A stretch of DNA of 43,042 nt from the NCBI GenBank assembly GCA_002812745.2, contig NCSJ02000345.1:1-43042 (forward strand), in the 5' to 3' direction. Source of the DNA: Scytalidium lignicola (taxonomy: Eukaryota; Ascomycota; Leotiomycetes). Numbering within the stretch: position 1 is the stretch's first letter; each line of letters begins with the position of its first letter. This document shows positions 23,995 to 34,871 of the stretch, piece after piece. Under the pieces are notes generated by a model that had not been told where the DNA came from, searched no databases, and saw nothing but the letters and a program-made list of their open reading frames with translations. The translations under genes and the position numbers were made by a program.

Positions 23995-25211
23995 TTAAAA
24001 CCCCTTTCCAAGTCTTATCGTCGTGCCTCCACCATACCATAAGGCACCGTGGCGGCAGTCCAGTCCCTTTTCTTGTCCAACAATCCATTCTATTCCTTGT
24101 TTATCATCGCTTGGCCAGTATTCATCTACAAGCCAGGTATTAATCTGTTCTATAAGTTCTATCCATGACTTCATTTTCTCAGGCTTGTCGTGGTCTTTCT
24201 GGGTCAAGAACCTTCCGATGGTAACATGGCTGCTAGGTACTACATATCTCGACTCAATCTTTGCTCCTGCTTCACTAGCAACGTTGTAAAGAGATTGTCT
24301 AAGATGATGGTATGTGAAATTATCCTCCTCTTTACTTCTTTCTTTGCTTGGAAGCCCTTCTCCAGCGGCGGGCAAAAATGATAGGGCAATAGCTGCTGCA
24401 TCGTATGAGATCATTGGTTTAATGAGACGCGCTCGGTGATCAAAAGTGTAATCAGTCATTTTAGCAATGGTGTCAGATCCAAGATTTCCAACTATAGAAG
24501 ATATTTGAGTGGCCGTTAGGGAGTGAGTTATCTCGAGAGCAGTGATATGCATATTCGGGATCGGCATGAGCCAAAGATCTAGTGTTCAATTAGTCACGCC
24601 TCCCTACTACCATAACCTGATCCAGGGCAACATGTTTAATGCAAATAGATTCTTGCACAAAATGATCTCATAGAATCAGGATTATGGACTTACTTGGTGC
24701 TTGTTCTAGTAGTTTCTTTTGTATGATATCGACAAGTGACTTGATATGCTGTGGTGGGCGACCCCAGAAGACCAAGCAATGCCTTGGGTCAACATATCCA
24801 GGTTCAATTGACGGGTCCTCCAATCTTTTCAGTATGGGATCAAGAATCAATCCGGAGAATGAATCGGAGAGTAGTTTTAATTTTTGTTGTTCATTGCGTG
24901 TTGTGCGATGAGTGGAATAACGGGACTGAATCTGAGCCTAATGAATATCGATTCCATTAGCTAGCTGTCGTGGGGTCCATGCTTTAATATCCCTCAGAAT
25001 GCGAGAATTGGGGATATCTAGGTTCATTTGATCCTATACATGTCGAAACAATACCACAGGTGCATGAGTAAAAGAAGGGTCAAATTACTGGATCGTTTTG
25101 ACAAGCTTCAATTAAGGCATCATATGGATTTGCATACGCGGTAATATCAACGCCCGAGAGATCCTCAAACTTATTTTTTGCATCCGATGAATCGGGATGT
25201 CCAGGCGGCAT
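23995..25211 (-). CDS. 2H-phosphoesterase-like protein (RNA ligase/cyclic phosphodiesterase fold)
   Basis: Model: complement(23995..24578, 24694..24937, 25089..25211), 316 residues. The two hallmark H-x-T motifs of the 2H superfamily are present: HIT at 132-134 (MHITALEITHS) and HVT at 240-242 (SSHVTIGRF). In known 2H enzymes these His/Thr pairs cleave 2',3'-cyclic or related phosphodiesters, often on RNA. The block DPILKRLEDPSIEPGYVDPRHCLVFWGRPP (about 70-100) is typical of a fungal family of unknown role. Intron 1 is about 150 bases. It is needed because the intervening stretch contains a TAG and no donor, and joining at P|AQIQSRYSTHRTTRNEQQK keeps frame. The biological substrate is unknown. 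It is head-to-head with the DNMT5-class gene. Confidence 0.8.
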
Positions 25212-27280
25212 CTTTTAACTTTCCAGTTTGTGAAGGGTAGAAGTCCAAGAAAGTAAAGGAAGAAAGGCTGTCTAATTACTTGTCCACATTTGATTCATTT
25301 TCGCTTAGAGTGGCTGTCTCATTGGCGGCAAAGCGCATTGGTCTATTTCTATTCATTGAACACCGATTATTTTGATGGACATCTTTTGCTTAAGAAGATT
25401 GAAACATAACGCTGATAGTTGCTAAAACTAACCTTCTAGCATGGGCAGTGTCTTTTTGTTTTGGTGCTAATATACATCCCAGAGGTATAAGACAATAAGG
25501 CATTTTATCTCATTTGAAATATCGAAACAAGTAGTTCTTGTTATAAATCGACCAAACGACCAATCACTTCAGATCTGAGAATTCTTGTCTTTAAAAGGTA
25601 TGTTGTCCAATTAGATGTATGTATTCCCTATTGTTGAAATTAGCAGGGATCTCTGCTTCAGGCCCGGTTCGGGCATCGGAATAATAATCATCCATCCACA
25701 TCTATCAAACGCGTTGGACTGTGAACAACTACAACTAAAACTGTTTAAAGAAATATTCTTGTCAATACTTCTACAAAGTCATCTTGAATGTGCAAAATGC
25801 CTCTTTCATTAGAAACCATGACCTATCGATGTTTCAGAGGCTATAAGTAGCTATGAATCTCCAGAACAGATTGTGCCGCTTTAATCGTGTACTGACTCCC
25901 TCACCAATCCATGGTTTTGCTCTTTCAGAATGAACCTGTCAAAACTCATATTATTCACTGTTCCAAGTCTATACACCGGGTAATTCCGTATTTTGATGTC
26001 TCTTTAATCATTTCCTGAGCTCTTTCGTCATTTTGTTTTCCTCCTTTCCCCTTTGACGCTGGCATCTGTTTTGTTTTTCGAACGCCTTACAGATCAAATG
26101 GACAAGTGAGATGAAGCTGGATTTTGAATTTTTAGTGCAGGTTTTGAAATACTTCAAAATCACCCCGATGAGTTCTCGACTTCATGTCACTGCTCTCCAA
26201 GATTCATAAGCAATAGCTATGAGATCCAGCAGACATTTCCAGATTGTTGATGTCATATATCCTCCACAGATACCAAAGATACGCCCATTCAGCGGGTTTA
26301 TTTCAATCTCTATACAAGACCGGCAAGAAAAGTTTGTGGATATGTTGACAGTGTTGCTCTATTCTACTCAATTTGGGTTGCATTCTCTCTACAAGATGGA
26401 AGACATCCATATTACTGTGAATGTGCACAGGATCCTGGGATATTTTGAATATAATCTTCCTTCGCCTGTTAGAATGTATTAGCACGGATGTTTGTGTTCA
26501 TTTACTGTTAATGATAAAGTAGTGCTTTGGCAACTAAGATAAAATAGAGTCTATGATGACTCTAGAAAAGATAATTTTGCATGAAGCTATAACTCTCGGC
26601 GCAACTGGGAGCGTCGGCCTTATTCTTGCGGCTTTGTTATTGTAGGTTTAGAGCCTCAACGATTCCACGAATTATTTTTCCTAACACGCTTTCCTTCAAC
26701 TTCTACACAACTCGTGCCTGTTTGTACTTGCTCCAAACCGTACAACTTCATCAACACTAGCTGCGCAAAGAAGAAATATTGGCATTGAGTGCATACTATC
26801 AAATTGCATTGTGTCTATACCACAATTTCTCACGCTCATTTCATTTCCTTCTCTAGCACAACATGTCCTGCTGAAACTTTTATCAATCTTTTATTCTACA
26901 AACAACAGCTACACAACCTCTTAGTTGCTCTCATCATATAGCTCTGGTAAGTCATGTTATGTTTTATTTATCTCTTTCTACTATCGATTTTGAGCCAGAT
27001 TTAGACGTTGTCTCCCATCTGTTCAACAGCAAGATTGTTCCAATGTTTAAGTCTACTATTCCCTGGTACGCGTCCATCTATATTATAGCTGGACATCTTC
27101 ATACCTATATGTTCTCTTTACACTCCTTACAAACCCATATGCAGAAGCCTGCCATATGTTGCTAATCATGACCTGAATATAGTTGCTGTTCAAGGAATGG
27201 CTCATTCATTCTGAAATTGGTTTTATATCCATCAATGAAGCAATATTAGCTTTTCGCGTTGGGAAGGTAATAGATCAATT
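25212..27280. other. Divergent intergenic region between 2H-phosphoesterase and DNMT5 genes
   Basis: About 2.07 kb separating two start codons on opposite strands, so it should hold both promoters. AT-rich. An 87-codon frame at 26219-26482 (+) has no recognisable homology. No repeats or RNA genes were found by eye. Confidence 0.5.
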
Positions 27281-30200
27281 ATGGGACGCATAGGGGGTCC
27301 ACGGGTATTGGTGAAACGTAAGAGAGCCGGGAAATCCGATAAGGATGAAGAGTCAAAATCCCAAAACGACCTGGCTTGTCAGTATTCTGCAAAGAAACAG
27401 AAAGTCCAGCGTATGTTTTACCCTCTTAGCCTTGGTGGAAAATTCTAACTTAGCAGACTCTTCGGATGAAGGTGACCAGATAGAGCTAGATCCTACTTAT
27501 TCCACCCCTGAAAGTCAAGAAAAAGCGGTCACATGGAAATTTGACAATGGAATTGCGTATAACCTTCCACCACTGATGAGGAACTCTGATATATTCAGAG
27601 ATTTAACTNAAAAAGTTCATGGAATTAGGATTTAAAGATGTCGTAAAACAGTTAGATGGCCAGCCGCTAAGAGTTGCGACAATGTGTTCAGGAACAGAGA
27701 GCCCGATTCTAGCACTTATGCAAGTGTCAGATAGTAAGTTTTAATATCACCCTTCTCTTTGTTGTTCTCTAACATGCTGCAGACATCAAAAAGAAATATG
27801 GCATGATATTTAGTTTTGAACATGTTTTTAGCGCTGAAATAGTTCCCTGGAAGCAAGCATATATCGAGACAAACTTTCACCCTCCAATCATCTTTCGAGA
27901 TATTGTAGAACTCACTGAGGAGAATCCTGATCCATCTAAGCCTCGTCTTGCGTAAGTTAGACTCTGATTCCATTCAATTATTCTGTTTACTTATCATATA
28001 TTAGTACTACAGCTTATGGTGCAAAGGTCCCTGTACCTGGAAACATTAATATTCTCGTGGCTGGTTTCTCCTGTGTTGATTTCTCTCTACTCAACAATGT
28101 TAGAAAAGAAATCAGAGAACGAGGCGAATCCGGGGATACACTATTTGCAATAATAGCGTATGCTCAGGAGTATCGACCTGATATAATTATTCTTGAGAAC
28201 ATTTGTACTGCGCCTTGGAATGATGCTAAAATCGACCAGGAGCAAAGGAAAAAAGGCTCTCGTGGTATTGATTTCCACATGGCTCAGGCTGGCTACTCCT
28301 GCAAGTCAGTTGTAATAGACACGAAAGATTATTATCTTCCCCAAACCAGAAACAGGGGCTATATGATTTGTGTTAATAGGAGACGATTTGACCCCGACGA
28401 AGACATTAAAAATGGTCTTGATGTTTGGGCTGGGATGGTGAAGCAGCTTGAGAGACCAGCAAGCGTGCCAGCTGATGCCATACTCCTTCTAGAAGATGAT
28501 CATAGCTATGGTCAACTATCAGATAGCAATGATAGGGAGCGTGACTGGGCCAGATGCAAAGATGGACACGTTCGCTATAGAACCGAGAATGGTCTTGGAA
28601 TGAGGCATGAACTCACGAAATGGGGTGTTGGAAGTTCTTGCGTTCTTCCAGACTATATGAATAGGAAGATGCGGGGTATGGTATCTAGAGTCCTAGACAC
28701 TCTAGAAATTGCACACCTTAGAAATATCAAACGAGGTTTCGATGATAGGTACTACAGGTAAGTCCACATAAACTGTCTCTTCATAGCTGTTTCTGATATG
28801 TATTAGTCGTTTCCTTGAGCTTTCTCAAAATGTACATCGGTCTGAAGACCTTACACGAAACGGTATCATTGGATGCCTCACTCCTAGCGGTATCCCTTTC
28901 AGTACTGTTGAAGGTAGAAGAATTATGGGTCGTGAGGCTCTTCTCCTTCAAGGTCTTCCTGTTGAACAATTAGATCTGTCAAGACTATCACAATCGCAGC
29001 TCCGAGATTTGGCTGGCAATGCAATGACATCCACAGTAGTCGGAGTAGCAATGCTTGCAGGGCTCGTTCAGTTCAAGCACATACTCAGGCCTGGCTTAGC
29101 TACGATCACAGCTAAGAAAACACTGGAAAATAACGTATCAACTATTTCAAGACCTATTGATGGACGAATATCACTGATTTCAAAAGTGTCGAATGCCGCT
29201 ACATATATCCCAATATCGATAGATCGTATCACAGTCGAGGCTGAGAAGACTATCCGACTGTGTTTCTGTGAAGGATCTTTCGAAGTAACTAAAGCAACAC
29301 TTTTGAAGTGCAAAATATGTGACCAGACTGCGTGTGAAGTCTGTGGCAAAAACCCGAAGCACCAGTATACGCAATTGGACATTGCACATCGAAGGGATCC
29401 TGCTGAATTTGAAAAATTATTGAAGCAATCTATACCTAAGATGATTACCTTTACGCAATTTGATCGTGGAAAATTACAGGAAGAGTTCTACAGTCTTCTA
29501 GACAATACAGGTGTGAAGACCTGGGAGCTCATAATCGAGCAGATCTATAAAGCAATGTCGTCTATGGTGTACCTGCGCAGTATTCGACGAGCTGAATGCT
29601 GGGAGGCTGTTTTCGATTCTCGATACGCCAAATTGAAACTAACTATATCTCCGCAAGGTGTTGAATGGCTTGCATACGCTCAAGTTTCGCCTGAAGTTCC
29701 TGGAGATTCACAAGATCGCCTGTACTTAGCTGAACATCCTTTTGCAAGAATGCGGCCAACTTGCAATGATATTTGCCAAGGACCCTGGGAATTCTGGCTC
29801 CCACAGCCAGAAACTATTGGTACAACAATATTTGTACCTCGTGACGCCGTACTCATTCCGTCGTTCCAATCTACTCGTGGGCTGGATGACGCCAAAAATT
29901 CTCTTGTTTGGAGTGCATATTCTGTAGTATTTGACAACCCCGATGATGTTCAATATCTAGAACATGATATACAGGGTGTTTATCAGAGTTCCCAGGCTTG
30001 TGGTCAGGCATTTAACTCTCTTCATGTCAAGAGAAGTGAAGGCAGAATGGAGACATCAATATTCTTCTATCTCGACCACAAGCTCAGAACTGGCAACCCA
30101 AATAGTCACTCATATATATTTACACCTGACAAAACACGACTCCGTTATGGTCAATACCGTCCACATACTATTGCACGATGTCCATGTGACTGGCGTCCAC

Positions 30201-33200
30201 CGGTGACCTACGAATCGCCTCTTGACTGGGTTGAGGTAATCACCAAGCCGAAGGAGAGAGTTAAGATTCTAATTGATGGCCGATGGGTCCCATTTAAAGA
30301 TTTTAATTTTGGTCTTCTGATTGACCAATCCATTGAGTATGGGCACATTCCAGAATGCATTCCCAACAACCGTGGGTGCCAAAATTGTCATGAACAAGAT
30401 ATGGTGTTTACAGCTCGCAACAGTTTAGAGATGGNAAATTGATGATATTTGGCGCCGTAACGAGTGGATTGTCATTGATGGTGCCAAGGAGTTTGACTTT
30501 AAAGATAATTTTGGATGGATGCTTGATCACGGACTAGTCATGGCAGGCCATTCTCAAGCTGAGGAAGCATGGCAGGGTACAACAAAAGTTATCGGTTTAT
30601 CAATCTGCGAAATCTGCGCACCCACTCCCCCGCCTCTTCTCTGGAAATCTGTTATTAAAGGGAATACAGAAAGAGTAACAGCAGTTGAGCAGCCAGAAAA
30701 GGCAGCACAATATGAACTCTTTCAAAAAAGCCGGCCACCCGCTCTCACGACCTTTCTACGCATTAATAACAATGGAATTGTGGATATCCAGGTTGAAATA
30801 AACAAGACAACCCTTGTCCACAGGGCACTCGCTCAATTAGGAGCAGGTGGAAATCTCGAGGAGGTAGAGATCTCATGGCGTCTAGTTACAGATGACAGAA
30901 CGTCGAAACCACCATTGTTGAAACAACTCATCTTGAACGGTAGTGATACGGATAACTACCGGCTGCTTCAGAAACCGCGCTTTTCAGAGCCGTTCCATCT
31001 TAGGGAAGACCAAGAAGCTTCTGTTGCTTGGATGGTAAAACAGGAAAGGCATCCTGAAGTGTTCATTGAAGAAGAAGTTGTAGAAATAAGAGCCAAACAT
31101 ATTGGCTATCGTGCTGAAGGGAGAGCAACCCGTCAACGATGGGTTCATGGCGGGGTTCAAGCCCATGAAGTTGGGTTCGGAAAAACAATCACAACTCTAG
31201 CACTGATTGATTGTCAACGGCAGATTGATATCACAGAGGCTTTGAAATCTGTTGAAGGTGCAATATCCGTCAAAGCAACAGTGATATTCGTACCTTCTCA
31301 TTTACATGGCCAATGGGAGAATGAAATCAGAAAATTTCTGCCAGAGGGTTCTCGAGGAAGGATTCTCATAATCAAGGGCGCTCAAAATCTGAGATCCTTG
31401 AGTATAGCCGATTTTCAGGAGGCCAACATCATCATTGTTAACTGGAATATATTGGAAAGTAAGACATATATGTACAACCTTGCCGAATTCGCTGGTATGT
31501 TGGAGCCGGTCGAAACCAGTAGCCTACGTGCCAAACAAGCCTGGTACACAGAGGCACTGAAAACCATTGCACATAATGTTACTCTTTTGAAGAATGATCC
31601 AGTCAATTTTAAAAGTAACCTAGAAGAGCAGTACAGCAGAAGTTTAGAAAAGGCAGACTCAGTCGAGATCCCCGTATCTTCGAAGCGTAGAAGAGGAGCA
31701 GCTTATCAAGCATGGAGGGCGAAGCAGATCCAAGTCGAGATGACTTGCAAACAACGGAGAAATAGCAGAGTAAAATCTCGACACCCGGTCTCAGATATAC
31801 TAGCTGGCACTGAAGAGGGATGGGTTCAGTGGAAAGCTCCAGTATTTGAAGTCTTCAAATTTTCTCGTATTGTTATTGATGAATACACCTATTTACCACC
31901 CAATGTGGGCATGGTGCTTGAAAACCTCAAAGCACATTGCCGCTGGGTATTGTCAGGAACACCTCCACTCGGAAGCTTCACAGATGTGAAGAGCATGGCC
32001 AAACTAATTGGTATTAGACTGGGAGTTGATGACTTTACCTCAATGAAGGCAGATGTAGCAAAGGTAGTCACAAAAGAGCTTACTGGTAAGTCTGCTTCAT
32101 TACTGGTGAAACTGACTAGTCTAATCATCATCTAGGAGGTGAAATGTTCCGGACTTTTCTACCTATACCTTCTCCAGCATGGCAAGAGCGGCGACATGAA
32201 TATGCGCAACGATTCTTAGATCAATTTGTTCGGCAGGTAAGCATTATTCTATGATTATGAGCGAAGAAAACCTTACCAGTATTAGAATACTGTAAATATT
32301 GACCACTTCAACTCTTCAACCCATATCCAAATTGTCTATCTTCGACCTGCTGAGAGAGCAATATATCAAGAATCCATGCAAAGACTTGTTGACGCTGACT
32401 TTGAGGTGCACGAACTAAAAGAGGATAATCTCTTAGAAAGACAAATTAGAGGAGAGCTAGTACGAGATTGTGAAGATGGCATAGAAGCTTTGCTCCTACG
32501 TGCGTCATACTTCTCCTTTACGAGCAGTTTGAAAGGGAGAGATGGATCACAAGACGATCAGAAAATGGTTGATTTAGAAGATGGTGACTCGAGTGCAGAT
32601 GAATCAGGAACCGAGGCTAAGGAATCAAATAACGAAAAGCTTGAGACGACTAATGCGAAGATATGGACCTCAGAAAGTCAGAATGTTCAACAGCAAGTTG
32701 GATCAGTTATTGAAATCCGAGAAAAACATTACCAGGAATTGAAGCACTCCTTCGAGAAACACCTGAAGCATGCTGAATGGCTCAACAATGACTCTGAATG
32801 CAACTGCAAATTTTATGAAGACTGGAAAACGCGTATAAGAGGAAGCTCTTCTGAGGACCAAGACGTGGCCGATGAGATGATGGCGATGATTCATTTTGCT
32901 GAAGAACAATATTGTATGGCTGATTGGAGAGAATTCTATCGGACCGGGAGTGAAGAGTACGAAGACACATATCTACCTTTTTTACCTAAAGGGAAAAGCA
33001 CTAGGACCGGACTCAGTCATTTACCCCAGAGAGTGGTAAACCTCAGACAAGAGTGTGCCGCTCTGAACGATCTTCAAGAAAAACTAGTCACTCAAAAGCG
33101 TGCAATTCGTCACTTCAAATCTGTCCTTCGCATCCAGTCATTATCTATGAAATATGGGGGCACAGTCTCAAACGAAGACTCCAAATGCCACAAATGTCAC

Positions 33201-34033
33201 AATGATATCCCGCCTCTTAGAGGTACAACTCTACTAACAACATGTGGACATTTGATTTGCACCTCCCACTGCAATGTTTCATCTCAAATAGAATGTCCTG
33301 TCGATGGTTGTGCTGCCATCTATGAGGAATACACAAGATGCCTCGGTACAGAAATGTGTGCAAATCCGGTATCTAACACTCTATCTATTAATGGTCCAAA
33401 GTTGGATGGAATTATCGAACTTATCAACAAGATCCCCAAGGATGATAAAATTCTGCTCTTTCTTCAATTCCGTACACTTACGCAAACTGTAAAAGCAGTG
33501 CTTAGCACTGCTGGCATACAGTTTTCCGATCTTACTGCTAGCAAAAATGTAGATCGGTCGAAGGTTCTCAATCAGTTTCAGGATGGCAGCAATAGTAGCA
33601 GAGTATTGATTATGAATATTGGAGATACATCAGCTGCCGGAAGGTAGGTTACCCTAATCCTCTAACTTGTCATTAATACTAATTCCATCTCAGTAATTTA
33701 ACATGTGCAAACCACATTATTTTCCTCGGCCCTTACTATAGCGAGGGATCCAATACCAAGGAGGCATATAACCAAGCAATGACACAAGCCATTGGCAGAG
33801 CACGAAGATATGGACAGAAGAAGCATGTTCATATCTATCATTTCCTGGTTGCACACACCATCGACATCGACTTATTTCAACAGCGTCAAAATAAGAACAT
33901 CAAGATCGAGCACTGTTTAACAGAGGACAGCACTCCTTATCCAGATTTTGTCCATTCAGGCGCTATCCTAGTTGATCGTGTAGAAGATGATTATGGAGAA
34001 CTCAGCAGTCGGGTTGCGCATTTATTGAAATAG
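27281..34033 (+). CDS. DNMT5-class cytosine DNA methyltransferase with RING and SNF2 ATPase
   Basis: Model: join(27281..27410, 27457..27733, 27783..27951, 28005..28757, 28807..32085, 32136..32236, 32286..33643, 33694..34033), about 2134 residues after discounting the single N at 27609 and at 30435, each of which otherwise breaks the frame. Methyltransferase motifs: I (MCSGTESP, about 119-126), IV (AGFSCVDFS, catalytic Cys215), VI (LENI, Glu256), VIII (QTRNRG, 305-310) and X (AGNAM, about 512). A zinc-binding CxC...CxxC...CxxC...H motif sits at about 595-630. SNF2 motifs: Walker A-like HEVGFGKT (about 1230), DEYT (Asp1467), SGTPP, and motif VI QAIGRARRYGQ (about 2053). A RING-like CxxC...CGH...C...C lies between the ATPase lobes (from about 1870). 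In Cryptococcus, DNMT5 is an ATP-dependent CG maintenance methylase. No chromodomain is visible in the short N-terminus. Exon 2 has a tandem TAGCAG acceptor. Confidence 0.93.
27451..27456 (+). other. Tandem (NAGNAG) splice acceptor
   Basis: The sequence tagcag offers two in-frame acceptors three bases apart for exon 2 of the DNMT5-class gene. Use of the first adds one residue (VQPDSSD instead of VQHSSD). Both keep the frame. Confidence 0.5.
30230..30648 (+). repeat. Internal duplication of a small domain in the DNMT5-class protein
   Basis: Two successive protein segments share a pattern: (I/V)xIDG-x4-FKD-x-NFG-x2-(L/I)D-x(4-6)-GH, ending in a CxxC pair (GCQNC, ICEIC). Copy 1 covers about residues 928-970 and copy 2 about 994-1050. 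The second copy only becomes readable in frame once the N at 30435 is ignored. They lie between the methyltransferase and the ATPase. I cannot name the domain. Confidence 0.6.
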
Positions 34034-34871
34034 ATCAGGAGTCTTAATTCTGAGTAGTTGATACTTGGAAAGATTGACGTTGATGGCTAATTGTACAAGT
34101 ACTTGATGGACACGATAACATAACACTGACGCGGGAAGAAAACTGTCTTGTTTTCTCTTCGACGAACTGCCTCGGACTGCTTATCATCCTTGAAGGCACA
34201 AATCCAGTGCTTTCTGGTAGACCTTCTAGGATGTAGTACAGCTCACATGTCGGCACATATCCCAAGCAAGGAAGAATCCCCTTATTTTCTTCTCTTCCTG
34301 GGGGTTATAACCTGAATGTGGACTCGATTATACCAACTTTTTGTTGTTGTGAGGCCTTACCTAAAGATGCTGCCCCTTATTGTAATGGTTCTCCATAGTT
34401 TCTAGATTTAGATACTAAATTTAGAAAATCAGTCATAAAACCCTAGATAATTGATGTATTATAGGTGATTGAAAGTATAAGGTTGAAAGTAGAGGGAAAT
34501 TAGTGCAAAGCAGTTTATGATTGGATGAGGTCGATGCTTCAGTTTTGTGACCCGCGATGACGGAGCGCGCCCTTTCTCACTTGCCGTATTAGGTAGGGAG
34601 AAGCTGCTTACGAATCGAGGAATGGGACGTATGTTCCAACCACAGGCAGACACATCCTTCCAACCTTTTAAGNTTTTTTTTCCTAATCTTCAGTAGCCAA
34701 TTGATAAAAGTAATGTTCATTTGATGAATGCGAATCGAGAAGTGGGATATTCGCGATCACGAAATTCAACGATTGCTCAAAAAATAGCTTAATCGGACGT
34801 CGAAATTAGCCACTGTCGGGAGAGTCACGAGATAACACCAACATATCAAATCTAGCACTTAAGGATACCGA
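34034..34871. other. Intergenic region
   Basis: About 840 bases between two genes on the same strand. It is AT-rich after 34300, with an ambiguous base beside a T run at 34673. No gene is visible; it should contain the terminator of the DNMT5-class gene and the promoter of the MFS exporter. Confidence 0.5.

Noticed and set aside
26219..26482. 87-codon plus-strand frame in the divergent intergenic region
   Set aside because: No recognisable homology, and the opposite strand is equally open.
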